Positions 17,684 to 27,119 are shown, counted from the stretch's first letter. The stretch: 44,316 bases of DNA from Candidatus Avanaerovorax faecigallinarum (GCA_019113145.1 DXHZ01000044.1:1-44316), one strand, 5' to 3'. Numbers and translations: made by a program. Notes: a model not told the origin generated them from the letters alone.

Positions 17684-19150
17684 ATGAAAGATAAGAAAGA
17701 AAAAAAGAAAGAGAAACCCGAAAGAGTAAAAAGAAAGCCTAACATGGTTGAAGCGCTGTCTGCGGTAGTAGTGCTTCTCGTAATCTTCTTTTTCGGTTCC
17801 CTGGGAGATCTGCCTGCGCCGGCCCTTATAGGAATCGCCCTTTGCTACATAGTGTTCCTCGGATGGAGATGCGGATACACGTGGAGCGAAATGGAAGACT
17901 ACACGGCTGAAAAAATCAAGTCCGCCGCGCCGGCAATGTCCGTACTTATAGCGGTAGGATTTCTTCTCGGAGCATGGATGTACTCGGGAACGATCCCGAT
18001 GTTCATATACTACGGGGTTCAGCTGGTATCTGAAAAGTGGATACTGGTTTCGGCCTTTGTACTGTGCGCAATATTTTCAACATGCACGGGAACCTCATGG
18101 GGTTCGGCAGCCACGGCCGGAGTTGCGATGATGGGAATAGCAACGGCAATGCCTAATGTGAACATTGCCGCAGTGGCTGGAGCATGCTATACAGGCGCTA
18201 TATTCGGAGATAAACTGTCACCGCTGTCTGATACGACAATCTTAGCGTCATTATCAACGAAAAATGACATATTCGACCACATCAGACATATGTCGAAGAC
18301 GGTAATACCCGGAGCAGTAATCGGACTTATCGTATATATCATAATGGGAATCAGGACTACTGCCAGCGGCGTAGGACTGCCGGAAAACACGCTGAGACTT
18401 CTCGACACCCTGGATACGGCGTATAACTGGAATGTAATTGTGCTCATACCTCTGGCAATCGTCGTATACGGTGCAATTACAAAGAAACCTTCTACAGTCG
18501 TAATGATGATTTCTGCAGTTGTGGCAATGCTTATCGGAGTTTTCTATCAGGGATTTACACTTTCTGACGGAGTAACTGCACTGTACAACGGATTCGACCT
18601 TGAGATGGTGGAACATGCAAAGGAAGGCTTTATCGCTGCAGATGCAGGCGATGATGCAATGGAGCTTCTGAACAGAGGCGGACTTGCATCCATGATGAAA
18701 TCATTTATCCTGATTTATATATGCTTCTACTTTGCGGGAATCATGGAACAGATAGGTGCGATAGATGTGCTGCTCGGAAAAGTTCTCGCTTCCGTAAAGA
18801 CGAGGTTCGGGCTCATATTTGCCACGTCCGTATCCTGTGTAATTCTCGTAGCCATAGGAGGAAGTTCATCTCTGGCTCTTCTGCTTACGGGTGAAATGTA
18901 CAGTGAGAAGTATAAGAAGATGGGACTTTCAACACTTAATCTTTCCAGAACAATGGAGGACTTCTGTACAGGTATGGCCGGATTTATTCCGTGGTCGGGC
19001 TCCGGAGTATACTATCCTTCGGTTCTCGGCGTAGGAATAGCTCAGTACTTCCCTTACTGCTTTATGAGCTACAGTATCTGGATTATAGCGTACATCTATG
19101 CGGCAACAGGCATATGCATCAAGCCGCTTGAGAACAAGGAGGAAAAATAA
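17684..19150 (+). CDS. nhaC: NhaC-family Na+/H+ antiporter
   Basis: A 488-residue membrane protein with a very Lys/Glu-rich N-terminal 25 residues and about eleven to twelve spans. The start at 17684 follows AAAGGAG. 'CTGTSWGSAATAGVA' and 'FGDKLSPLSDTT' are hallmark NhaC motifs, repeated in weaker form in the second half ('FCTGMAGFIPWSGSG'). Family members exchange sodium for protons or, in some cases, organic acids and amino-acid products such as malate/lactate. The exact substrate is not determinable. Its stop overlaps the start of a PHP-domain gene by one base. Confidence 0.88.
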   Translation: MKDKKEKKKEKPERVKRKPNMVEALSAVVVLLVIFFFGSLGDLPAPALIGIALCYIVFLGWRCGYTWSEMEDYTAEKIKSAAPAMSVLIAVGFLLGAWMYSGTIPMFIYYGVQLVSEKWILVSAFVLCAIFSTCTGTSWGSAATAGVAMMGIATAMPNVNIAAVAGACYTGAIFGDKLSPLSDTTILASLSTKNDIFDHIRHMSKTVIPGAVIGLIVYIIMGIRTTASGVGLPENTLRLLDTLDTAYNWNVIVLIPLAIVVYGAITKKPSTVVMMISAVVAMLIGVFYQGFTLSDGVTALYNGFDLEMVEHAKEGFIAADAGDDAMELLNRGGLASMMKSFILIYICFYFAGIMEQIGAIDVLLGKVLASVKTRFGLIFATSVSCVILVAIGGSSSLALLLTGEMYSEKYKKMGLSTLNLSRTMEDFCTGMAGFIPWSGSGVYYPSVLGVGIAQYFPYCFMSYSIWIIAYIYAATGICIKPLENKEEK

Positions 19151-19977
19151 TGATTCCCGATATGCACGTCCACACCAGGTGGTCAAGCGATTCATCGGTA
19201 CCTGTCAGAGAGCAGATTGAGAGGGCCGCTGCGCTGGGAATGAAGCAGATATGCATAACGGATCATCAGGATTTTGATGCGCCGAAGTTCCCGCCGGATT
19301 ATTTCACATTCCTCATCGATGACAAGGGAGACGATGACACTGTTAAAAAGTATGTTGACGACATACTGGAGATTAAAGAAGAATATGCCGGCAGAATAGA
19401 AGTGCTGGCCGGAATCGAACTTGGAATACAGCCTCACCTGACGGAAAAGCTTAACGCATTTGCAGACAGATTTCCCTTCGATTTCATAATCGGATCGACT
19501 CATACGTTCTGCGGAATGGATGCGGAAGATAAAAGACATTACGAGAATATCGATGTGGAGGAAGCCGTAAGACAATATTTCATGGACGAACTTGTCAACG
19601 TGAAGGGATTTAAAAAATTCGACGTTGCAGGTCACATGGATTTTGTTCTAAGATACGGTCCGGGTGCGGCGGAAACATTCACATACGGAAAATATGCGGA
19701 TGTTATAGACGAGATACTTAAAGAACTCATTCAGTCGGGCAGAGGAATAGAATGCAACACCTCCAAGTTCAAAGCGAAGAACATGATAAATCCCGACAGA
19801 GAAATTATCAGACGTTACGCAGAGCTGGGCGGTGAGATAATAACATTCGGCTCGGATTCTCACGTATCTGAAAGACTGGGTGAAGGATTTAAGGAAGCAG
19901 GAGAAATCGTCAGGGAATGTGGATTGAAATATTATGCTGTTTTCCGTCAGCATAAGCCGGAGTTCTATCCGATTTAG
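19150..19977 (+). CDS. PHP-domain phosphoesterase, HisJ (histidinol-phosphatase) family
   Basis: A 275-residue protein with the metal-binding motifs of the PHP fold: 'DMHVHTRWS' at 4-12, 'ITDHQD' near 36, 'GIELG', 'GSTHTF', 'GHMDF' and C-terminal 'GSDSH'. It resembles HisK/HisJ histidinol-phosphatases. No other histidine-biosynthesis gene is nearby, so it may act on another phosphoester. AAGGAGG lies seven bases upstream, inside nhaC, and the ATG overlaps the nhaC stop. A terminator follows. Confidence 0.85.
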   Translation: MIPDMHVHTRWSSDSSVPVREQIERAAALGMKQICITDHQDFDAPKFPPDYFTFLIDDKGDDDTVKKYVDDILEIKEEYAGRIEVLAGIELGIQPHLTEKLNAFADRFPFDFIIGSTHTFCGMDAEDKRHYENIDVEEAVRQYFMDELVNVKGFKKFDVAGHMDFVLRYGPGAAETFTYGKYADVIDEILKELIQSGRGIECNTSKFKAKNMINPDREIIRRYAELGGEIITFGSDSHVSERLGEGFKEAGEIVRECGLKYYAVFRQHKPEFYPI

Positions 19978-19998
19978 GCGAATGTTTCTCGCGGAAGT

Positions 19999-20036
19999 AA
20001 GAGGCGGTGTTAACTTTTAAGGTGATGCCGCCTCTT
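19999..20036 (+). terminator. terminator after the nhaC-PHP operon
   Basis: AAGAGGCGG pairs with CCGCCTCTT across a 20-base loop, followed by TTCC after the paired Ts. It separates this operon from the catabolic operon beginning at 20085. Confidence 0.65.
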
Positions 20037-20084
20037 TTCCATAAAAGAATATTGTAGTAGAATTGTAAACGGGGAGGATATAAT

Positions 20085-21107
20085 ATGAAAATGAAAGTTC
20101 TGAGCAGAAACGACATAATATTTGCCATCGATATGAAGAAGATGATGGAGACGGTGGAAAATGTATATCGGGCTAAGGCGGAAGGAAAGACGGAAGTCTG
20201 GCCTACGGTATTCTATGATTTTAAAACCGGAGAGCAGGATATGGACATAAAGTCCGGATATCTGAAGAGCGAGGGAATTCACGGTCTCAAGGTCATCAAC
20301 TGGACTGCTGCAAACGAGACAAAGGGACTTCCGTCTCTTGTGGGCATCATCACAGTGTTTGAGACGGAGACAGGCATGCCTCTGGGTGTTCTCGACGGAA
20401 GTGTTATAACCGGTCTGAGAACCGGGTGCGCCGGAGCCATAGGCGCCAAATACCTTGCGGGAAAGAAAAGAGATACGCTGTTCGTTCTGGGGGCCGGAAA
20501 CCAGGCGCTGTACCAGACAGGCGCCTTTATCCTTCAGTTTCCGGAGCTCAGGAAAATATATGTTGCGGATCCTGTGGTTCCGGAGAAAGCTGCAGCCTTT
20601 GTCGGAACCGTTAAAGAAAGACTTATGTCAGAGCTTAAGATAGATGCAGGCAGAGTGGAATTTAAAAACGTAAGCTCGGAAGAGGATATGGCGGCAGGCG
20701 TCAGAGATACCCGCATGATAGTTACGGTTACACCTGCGAGGAATCCCGTTATTAAGAAGGACTGGATACGGCCTGGAACTCACCTCAGCTGTATAGGTTC
20801 GGACATGAGCGGAAAAGAAGAGATAGAAGCTGAGATTTTCAGGGGAGCAAGAGTTTACGCCGATGACCTGCAGCACTGCATAAAAGTGGGAGAGATGGAG
20901 ATTCCGCTGAAGACCGGGGTCATTTCCGAAGCCGACATATGCGGCGAAATAGGAGAATTGATTCTTGGGAAGAAACAGGTCCGCAGGGACGATGATGAAA
21001 TAACGATTTACGATGCTACAGGAATGGCGCTTCTGGATATTGCGGCGGCAAAGGCAGCTCTTGATATGGCAGAAAAGACAGGCGCAGGACAGACTGTAGA
21101 AATATAG
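20085..21107 (+). CDS. ornithine cyclodeaminase / mu-crystallin family protein
   Basis: A 340-residue NAD(P)-dependent enzyme of the OCD/mu-crystallin family. The Rossmann motif appears as 'VLGAGNQAL' near residue 133. 'GLKVINW' near 70 and 'VLDGSVITGLRTGCAGAIGAKYL' (split here at residues 105-127) are conserved family regions around the substrate and cofactor. Family members deaminate ornithine to proline, or act as ketimine or imino-acid reductases and alanine dehydrogenases; the substrate cannot be read from sequence. It opens a three-gene operon with a strong GGGGAGG site. The next gene encodes a threonine dehydratase-like PLP enzyme and the third an M20 hydrolase. Confidence 0.88.
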   Translation: MKMKVLSRNDIIFAIDMKKMMETVENVYRAKAEGKTEVWPTVFYDFKTGEQDMDIKSGYLKSEGIHGLKVINWTAANETKGLPSLVGIITVFETETGMPLGVLDGSVITGLRTGCAGAIGAKYLAGKKRDTLFVLGAGNQALYQTGAFILQFPELRKIYVADPVVPEKAAAFVGTVKERLMSELKIDAGRVEFKNVSSEEDMAAGVRDTRMIVTVTPARNPVIKKDWIRPGTHLSCIGSDMSGKEEIEAEIFRGARVYADDLQHCIKVGEMEIPLKTGVISEADICGEIGELILGKKQVRRDDDEITIYDATGMALLDIAAAKAALDMAEKTGAGQTVEI

Positions 21108-21129
21108 TACAGATATTAAGGAGACGGTT

Positions 21130-22107
21130 ATGGCAGGACAGTTCGGTATTAAAGATGTCAGAGAGGCTTACGAAAGAATAAAGCCTTATGTTTACAAAAC
21201 ACCTCTGGAAGAGTCACTTTATCTTGGAAAGGACGAAAGGAGATATTTCTTCAAGCTGGAGTGTGCGCAGACGGTCAAAAGCTTTAAAATCCGCGGCGCC
21301 ATAAGCAAAATGTCGACTCTGACTGAAGAGGAGAGAAAGCGGGGCGCAGCCACTATTTCATCAGGCAATCACGGCGCATCGGTAAGCTACGGCGCAAAGC
21401 TTCTGGGAATAGAAAAGGCGGTTGTAATTGTTCCGGAGACTACGCCGAAGGCAAAGGTGGACAAGATACGCTTTTATGGAGCTGAAGCCCTGCTTATGGG
21501 AAAGGATTATGACGAAGCTCATAAACTGGGCATGGAATATATAGAAGAAAATAAAATGACGTATATTGACGCCTATTATGACGATCCTAAAATATACGGC
21601 GGTCAGGGTACGATAGGGCTTGAAATCCTGGAACAGCGTCCTGAAATCGATACTATAGTAGTTCCTATAGGCGGAGGAGGACTAATTACGGGAATTGCCG
21701 CAGCGGCTAAGAGCATAAAACCCGACATACGCATAATAGGCGTGCAGACTGAAGCGTGCCCTGCCATGATACGCGCTCTGGAGGATAAAGTTTTCTATGA
21801 TGAATATCCTGTAACCGGCGACACAATCTGTGATGCGCTGGTAGGCGGAGTAGGAAAGCTGTCCTATGAAATTCTTGGAGATTACGTGGACGACATCATA
21901 ATGGTCAGGGAAAAAACCATCAGGAAAGCAGTCAGATATATGATAAAAGAGGAGAAATACATCGCTGAGGGCGCCTCCGCATCGACGGTCGCCGCGGTTA
22001 TGGATGAACCGGAAAGAGTTGGCGGAAAAAACATCGCACTGGTGATAAGCGGCGGAAATATTGACGGAGAACTCATGATGGAAATCCTGAACGAACGGGA
22101 GGTTTGA
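21130..22107 (+). CDS. threonine/serine dehydratase-like PLP enzyme
   Basis: A 325-residue fold-type II PLP enzyme without the C-terminal regulatory ACT-like domain, so of the catabolic (TdcB-like) size. The PLP lysine is Lys53 in 'KSFKIRGA'. 'SSGNHG' near 77 and 'PIGGGGL' near 181 bind the cofactor phosphate. Plausible reactions are threonine or serine deamination, serine racemisation, or hydroxy-amino-acid dehydration. AAGGAG precedes the ATG. Its stop overlaps the ribosome site region of the M20 gene. Similar OCD-dehydratase pairs occur in ectoine-type catabolic clusters (EutC/EutB), an analogy rather than an assignment. Confidence 0.88.
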   Translation: MAGQFGIKDVREAYERIKPYVYKTPLEESLYLGKDERRYFFKLECAQTVKSFKIRGAISKMSTLTEEERKRGAATISSGNHGASVSYGAKLLGIEKAVVIVPETTPKAKVDKIRFYGAEALLMGKDYDEAHKLGMEYIEENKMTYIDAYYDDPKIYGGQGTIGLEILEQRPEIDTIVVPIGGGGLITGIAAAAKSIKPDIRIIGVQTEACPAMIRALEDKVFYDEYPVTGDTICDALVGGVGKLSYEILGDYVDDIIMVREKTIRKAVRYMIKEEKYIAEGASASTVAAVMDEPERVGGKNIALVISGGNIDGELMMEILNEREV

Positions 22108-22112
22108 CGGAC

Positions 22113-23315
22113 ATGATTCTGAAGGCAAACGACGAGCTTAAGGAAAAGATTGAAAAGACGGTTTCGGATAATATGAGCGAGCTCATAAAAATCAGAAACT
22201 ACCTGTACGAAAATCCAGAGGTGGGCGGTGAGGAGGAAAAAGCCTGCGCTGTTCTTACTGAATCCCTTGAAAAGCATGGGTTCAGCCTGACAAGGGAGTT
22301 TCATGGAATTCCGCACTGCTTCAGAGCTGAAGCTGACAGCGGCCGGCCCGGACCATGTATAGGGCTTACGGCAGAGTTCGACGCTCTCCCCGGAATGGGA
22401 CACGGCTGCGGACATAATATAATCGCGACGGCGGCTATGGGAGCGGCTTTCGCCATTCAGGCAATTATAGACAGAACGGGCGGCAGGGTAGTGCTCTTCG
22501 GTACGCCCGGGGAGGAATGTATCTGCAGCAAGGTACAGCTTACTGAAGAAGGCGCTTTCGATGAATGCGACGTGGTAATGACGGTTCATCCTAATCCCGT
22601 AAATCTCTCAAGCGGAAAGACTCTTGCAATAGACTCGTGGCAGGTGGATTTTTACGGAAAGTCGTCCCATGCCGGAGCAAATCCCGAGGGCGGTATAAAT
22701 GCACTTGATGCGGCCGTTCATTTCTATACACTTGTAGGATTTGAGAAGCAGTATATCGCCGGTACGAATATCTATGGCGTTTTTGCAGACGGTGGTGAAA
22801 AATGTAGCGTTATTCCTGACCATGCGGCGGTAAAATATCTGGTCAGAGCGAAGAACACGGCTGAAATAAAGAAAATAAGAGCAATGTTCGAAAGGTGTGC
22901 GCAGGCTGCGTCGGCTGCTGTAGGCGCAACGTACAGGATATGGAGAAATGAGCCGGCAAACAGAGATATGGTTACCAATCAGGCGCTGTCCGATACTTTT
23001 AACAGGTATTATTCCGGCCTGGGCGGTGGAGATATGCCTCACATCGACAGTACGGGCTCTACAGATATGGGAGATGTCAGCTACTCGGTTCCTTCCATTC
23101 ATCCGTGGATAGGACTTGACTGCCCGGAATTTCAGCTTCATTCAAAGGAATTTGCAGATATGACTGTAACTGAAGCCGGGGACAGAACTTTAAGACTCGG
23201 GGCGGAGGCTCTTGCACTTACAGGGATGGAGGTTTTAACTTCTCCTGACCTTCTCCGCAGGATAAAAGAGGAATTTGAAGAGACGAAAAAGAAGCTGGAG
23301 ATACAGGCTGACTGA
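22113..23315 (+). CDS. M20-family amidohydrolase (AbgB / acyl-amino-acid hydrolase-like)
   Basis: A 400-residue metallopeptidase-fold enzyme. The start at 22113 is chosen because GGGAGG lies ten bases upstream; a TTG start overlapping the previous stop is less likely. Metal-site motifs are 'GHGCGHN' near 92, Glu134-Glu135 in 'TPGEEC' (general base and ligand), 'VHPNP', and 'LHSKEF' near the C terminus. The dimerisation 'lid' domain is in the middle ('SSHAGANPEGGINALDA'). Such enzymes remove acyl groups from amino acids or cleave aminobenzoyl-glutamate. As third gene of the operon it could free an amino acid for the two PLP/NAD enzymes. Confidence 0.88.
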   Translation: MILKANDELKEKIEKTVSDNMSELIKIRNYLYENPEVGGEEEKACAVLTESLEKHGFSLTREFHGIPHCFRAEADSGRPGPCIGLTAEFDALPGMGHGCGHNIIATAAMGAAFAIQAIIDRTGGRVVLFGTPGEECICSKVQLTEEGAFDECDVVMTVHPNPVNLSSGKTLAIDSWQVDFYGKSSHAGANPEGGINALDAAVHFYTLVGFEKQYIAGTNIYGVFADGGEKCSVIPDHAAVKYLVRAKNTAEIKKIRAMFERCAQAASAAVGATYRIWRNEPANRDMVTNQALSDTFNRYYSGLGGGDMPHIDSTGSTDMGDVSYSVPSIHPWIGLDCPEFQLHSKEFADMTVTEAGDRTLRLGAEALALTGMEVLTSPDLLRRIKEEFEETKKKLEIQAD

Positions 23316-23321
23316 AAAGAA

Positions 23322-23360
23322 AGCGGCTGCCCGCATGATGCAGGCAGCCGCTCTTTCATC
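23322..23360. terminator. bidirectional terminator
   Basis: AGCGGCTGCC (23322-23331) pairs with GGCAGCCGCT (23343-23352), followed by CTTTCATC on plus and TTCTTTTC on minus. It lies between the convergent M20 and aminotransferase genes. Confidence 0.75.
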
Positions 23361-23396
23361 TGCTGATATATCGTTCAGCCGATTTTGAGAGACAGA

Positions 23397-24518
23397 TTAA
23401 ATTTCCTTTAAGAGCTCCGTTATTTTAGAAAGCCCGTCTTCAAGGGTCTTTGAATCAAAGGCATACCCGATGCGGAGGGCGCCTTCAATTTCGAATGCAG
23501 CTCCCGGTGTGACAAGGACGCCCTTTTCTTTTATGAGCCGGATTGCAAGGTCGTATGAAGGGATATCCTTATCGTAGTATACGAGTGCTGTGGTTCCCGC
23601 TACCGGTTTAAGGTAGCGTACGCCTTCGGTTTCGTTTACCCATTTATCGAGGATGGCTCTGTTTTTAAGGAGAATCTGACGGTTTCTGTCGAAAATCTTA
23701 TCTTTATGTTTTAATGCAAGGGAAGCAAACATATCATCAAGGGTTCCGCAGCTGATGGTGTCATAATCCCTTCTGGTATGACAAGCTTTAAGAACTTCCT
23801 CGCTTCTCGTTGCAATCCAGCCTATTCTAAGACCTGCCATGGAGAATATCTTCGACATGCTTCCCACGGAAATCCCTTTGTCGTAGAGATCTACGATGGA
23901 ATGCATGTAACTTCCGTCTTCTGATATTCCACGGTACACTTCGTCGCTGAGTATAAACGCACCGACTTCTTCGGCAATCCTGACAATTTCCATCATGGTG
24001 TCCTTAGGAATCCATGAGCCTGTAGGGTTGTCCGGATTGTTTATCGTAATCATCCGGGTGTTTTCGTCCACCTGACTTCTTAAAAGATCCAGGTCAGGCA
24101 GGAAATTGTTCTCCAGAGTGAGCTGATGTATGCGGACTTCGGCTCCTATGGATTCCGGGATGGAATAATGCTGCTGATAAGTAGGCATTACCGAAATCAT
24201 ATTGTCGGTCGGCCTTATCATAGACATTATTACCTGATGGTTTGCACCGATAGCGCCGTGGGTAGGTATAACCTGCTCGGGCGTTATGCTCTCATACATG
24301 GACGCAATTCCGCTGAGAAGATCAGGAGAACCGAAAATGTAGCCGTACGTAAGACGCTTGTCCTTAAGACCGATAAGGTATTTATCGGCGTCTTCACCGG
24401 CCATATCCAGAAGTTCTCCCACTGTTATGGAATCAATGCATGTTTCACCCAGGTTATATACTGCTTCATCTTCGTAGTCGTTCATCCAGCGCTCTACTTT
24501 AAAAGTCTTTATATCCAT
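23397..24518 (-). CDS. class I/II PLP-dependent aminotransferase
   Basis: A 373-residue aminotransferase. The start at 24518 has an AAAGGA site; a longer in-frame start exists but lacks one. Fold-type I motifs are 'NNPDNPTG' (PLP-binding Asn, about residues 160-167), 'LSDEVYR' near 191, and the PLP lysine Lys223 in 'SMSKIFSMAGLRIGW'. A C-terminal Arg in 'LRIGYAF' binds the substrate carboxylate. Substrate specificity is not visible. It faces the amino-acid catabolic operon across a shared terminator and may serve the same metabolism. Confidence 0.9.
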   Translation of the reverse strand: MDIKTFKVERWMNDYEDEAVYNLGETCIDSITVGELLDMAGEDADKYLIGLKDKRLTYGYIFGSPDLLSGIASMYESITPEQVIPTHGAIGANHQVIMSMIRPTDNMISVMPTYQQHYSIPESIGAEVRIHQLTLENNFLPDLDLLRSQVDENTRMITINNPDNPTGSWIPKDTMMEIVRIAEEVGAFILSDEVYRGISEDGSYMHSIVDLYDKGISVGSMSKIFSMAGLRIGWIATRSEEVLKACHTRRDYDTISCGTLDDMFASLALKHKDKIFDRNRQILLKNRAILDKWVNETEGVRYLKPVAGTTALVYYDKDIPSYDLAIRLIKEKGVLVTPGAAFEIEGALRIGYAFDSKTLEDGLSKITELLKEI

Positions 24519-24710
24519 ATTATCTGTCCTTTCTTTCGCGGCTGCAAAAGAACCGCACATCTTTACTGATATTATACTATCGGTATGACTGCAGAGCTTT
24601 ATTTATTTTGAGAAAAATACAGGACTTTTTTGTAAAAAATAAAAAGAGCCGTCTTCGGTTAAGAAAATCTGTCCGTTCAAAGTTCCGGAGTAAAGAGTTC
24701 AATTCTTTTC

Positions 24711-24739
24711 TTGAAGTGGAAGTTTTCATAACGTATAAT
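24711..24739 (+). promoter_or_regulatory. promoter of the xpaC-telA operon
   Basis: TTGAAG (24711-24716), 17 bases, TATAAT (24734-24739), about 35 bases ahead of the xpaC-type gene. Confidence 0.7.
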
Positions 24740-24775
24740 TAAACGAGGAAAGGAAGCTTTCGGGAGAAATCAGAA

Positions 24776-25969
24776 ATGAGATATTCAAGGGACTTTGACG
24801 ATTTAGGAGAAAACATAAGAAGAACCGTTCAGGAGGCGTGCGACACTATGGACTTTTCCAGCCTCAGCCGTAATATTTCCAACACAGTGAACGGAGCCAT
24901 GAACTCCATATTCGGGGGAAGGGACAGTGAACCGGACCTGAAGGATATTCACCCGGAACCGTTTGCGGTAAAAGGAAGGCCCGGCGGCGGCTATACTTCG
25001 GAGCGGAAGTACATAAAGACATACGGAAAGAAAGTCCTGGGGATGATTCTGTCCATAGGAGGTTTTATCGTAGGAGGCGTGTTCACGGCCGGGGCGCTTA
25101 TAGTTACGGCTGCGCTGCCTCTTATAGGAGCCGGTGTCACCGCTACGGCAGCCGGTACCCTGGGAGTTATGGCAATTCCATTTCTTGGAGCGGGTATTTA
25201 CGGAACGAACCTTCTGGGAAAAATAAGGCGATATAACGGATATCTTTCTGTTTTAGGTGACCGGGATTACGGTAACATCAGGGATTTTGCCGAGAGAGTA
25301 AGAAAGCCGGAACAGAAAGTCCTGAAAGATGTGGAGTACATGCTTGAGAAGAGATGGTTCCTCCAGGGACATCTGGACAGCATGAACGCGTGCCTTATGA
25401 CTACCGACAAAGCATATAGAGAATACATGTCCATTATGAGGCAGAAGGAAGAGGCCAGGGCTGCCGAGAAAGCCTCTGCCGAGGAAAAAGCGGCCCGATA
25501 CGGTTCAGCCGCCCCAGAAGTCAGAGAAACGCTTGAAAAGGGTGAAGAGTTTATTTCTAAGATCAAGGCGTGCAACGATGCGATTCCGGGGGAGGAAGTG
25601 TCGGAGAAGATATTCCGAATGGAGGTTCTGACCCGGAGAATATTCGAGAGAGTTAAAGAGGAACCGGATACGGTAGATGACATTCGCAGGCTGATGGATT
25701 ATTATCTGCCTACGGCGATAAAGCTTCTGGAGGCTTATGAAGAACTGGACAGACAGCCTGTGCAGGGTGAGAATATCGTTACATCAAAGAAAGAGATTGA
25801 GGACACCCTTGACACTCTCAACGAAGCATTTGAAAAGCTTCTGGACAATCTGTTCCAGGATACCGCATGGGACGTATCTTCAGACGTTTCGGTCCTCAAG
25901 ACGATGCTTGCCCAGGAGGGACTGACAGGAAAAGATTTTAAATCACACAACACGGAGGTAGACAGATGA
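24776..25969 (+). CDS. xpaC: XpaC-family protein
   Basis: A 397-residue protein of the family named after B. subtilis XpaC (5-bromo-4-chloroindolyl phosphate hydrolysis). It has a soluble N terminus, a Gly-rich double membrane hairpin at about residues 82-140, and a long charged, coiled-coil-prone C-terminal half. No phosphatase motif is evident; the family name comes from an indirect phenotype. It overlaps the telA-like gene by four bases (ATGA), and the pairing of the two is common in Firmicutes. The function is probably in envelope or stress response, which is inference. Confidence 0.8.
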   Translation: MRYSRDFDDLGENIRRTVQEACDTMDFSSLSRNISNTVNGAMNSIFGGRDSEPDLKDIHPEPFAVKGRPGGGYTSERKYIKTYGKKVLGMILSIGGFIVGGVFTAGALIVTAALPLIGAGVTATAAGTLGVMAIPFLGAGIYGTNLLGKIRRYNGYLSVLGDRDYGNIRDFAERVRKPEQKVLKDVEYMLEKRWFLQGHLDSMNACLMTTDKAYREYMSIMRQKEEARAAEKASAEEKAARYGSAAPEVRETLEKGEEFISKIKACNDAIPGEEVSEKIFRMEVLTRRIFERVKEEPDTVDDIRRLMDYYLPTAIKLLEAYEELDRQPVQGENIVTSKKEIEDTLDTLNEAFEKLLDNLFQDTAWDVSSDVSVLKTMLAQEGLTGKDFKSHNTEVDR

Positions 25970-27108
25970 CGCAGGATATTAAAGATATGAGCACATCACC
26001 GGAACTTACTCTCGACCCGTTTAAAAACGAAGCGCCTCCGGAAGCTCCGGCACCGGCAGTGAAGGAGGAGACAGCCATGGACGAAACCGTTCTTTCTGAG
26101 GAGGAAAGAAAGATGGCCGACAGCTTCGCACAGCAGATAGACCTGACAGACTCGGCTGTTATTCTGCAGTACGGCGCGGGGACACAGAAGAAGATGGCCG
26201 ATTTTTCCGAGTCAGCTCTTGAAAACGTGAGAACCAAGGATCTGGGTGAAGTGGGCAACCTGCTCAGCGGTGTGGTTACAGAGCTTAAGAGCTTTGACGA
26301 AGAGGAGGAAAAAGGTTTCCTCGGATTTTTCAAAAAGCAGGGAAATAAAATCCAGGCGCTTAAGGCAAAGTACGCAAAAACTGAAGCGAATATAAACACA
26401 ATCTGCAAAGCGTTAGAGAGCCATCAGATTCAGCTTCTGAAAGATATTGCCCTTCTCGATAAAATGTATGAACTTAACCTGACATACTTTAAAGAGCTGA
26501 CCATGTACATAGTCGCAGGAAAGAAGAAGCTGGAGGAGGTACGCGCGGGACAGCTCAGAGAGCTTACGGAGAAGGCTCAGAGAACGGGACTTGCTGAGGA
26601 TGCTCAGGCGGCAAAGGATCTCGGTTCCATGTGTGAAAGGTTCGAGAAAAAGATACACGATCTGGAACTCACAAGGATGATTTCAATTCAGACGGCTCCG
26701 CAGATCCGTCTCGTTCAGAACAACGATACTGTGATGACGGAAAAAATTCAGTCAACTCTGGTGAATACCATTCCTCTCTGGAAGAGCCAGATGGTACTCG
26801 CTCTGGGTGTGGAACATTCGGCTCAGGCGGCTAAAGCCCAGCGTGAAGTGTCTGACATGACCAATGAGCTTCTCCGGAAAAACGCTGAAAAGCTTAAGAT
26901 GGCAACTACGGAGACAGCAAAGGAATCCGAGCGCGGAATAGTGGATATTGAAACTCTCAGGGCTACCAATGAAACCCTTATATCCACTCTCGATGAAATG
27001 ATTGTCATTCAGGAGGAAGGCCGCAGGAAGAGGCAGGAAGCCGAGACTGAAATCGCACGTATGGAGCAGGAGCTGAAGAGTAAGATGCTGGAAATTACTC
27101 AGAGATAG
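25966..27108 (+). CDS. telA: TelA-like toxic anion resistance protein
   Basis: A 380-residue helical protein of the TelA/YceH family. After an acidic, Pro-rich N terminus (about 1-45), most of the chain is charged helix. Conserved-looking segments are 'LLDKMYELNLTYFKELTMYI', interrupted at about residue 165 to 184, and 'PQIRLVQNNDTVMTEKIQS' near 245. The family was named for tellurite resistance but commonly travels with xpaC and affects resistance to antimicrobials or cell-wall stress. It is the second and last gene of its operon, followed by tRNA-Leu. Confidence 0.88.
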   Translation: MTQDIKDMSTSPELTLDPFKNEAPPEAPAPAVKEETAMDETVLSEEERKMADSFAQQIDLTDSAVILQYGAGTQKKMADFSESALENVRTKDLGEVGNLLSGVVTELKSFDEEEEKGFLGFFKKQGNKIQALKAKYAKTEANINTICKALESHQIQLLKDIALLDKMYELNLTYFKELTMYIVAGKKKLEEVRAGQLRELTEKAQRTGLAEDAQAAKDLGSMCERFEKKIHDLELTRMISIQTAPQIRLVQNNDTVMTEKIQSTLVNTIPLWKSQMVLALGVEHSAQAAKAQREVSDMTNELLRKNAEKLKMATTETAKESERGIVDIETLRATNETLISTLDEMIVIQEEGRRKRQEAETEIARMEQELKSKMLEITQR

Positions 27109-27119
27109 ATAAAAAAATC

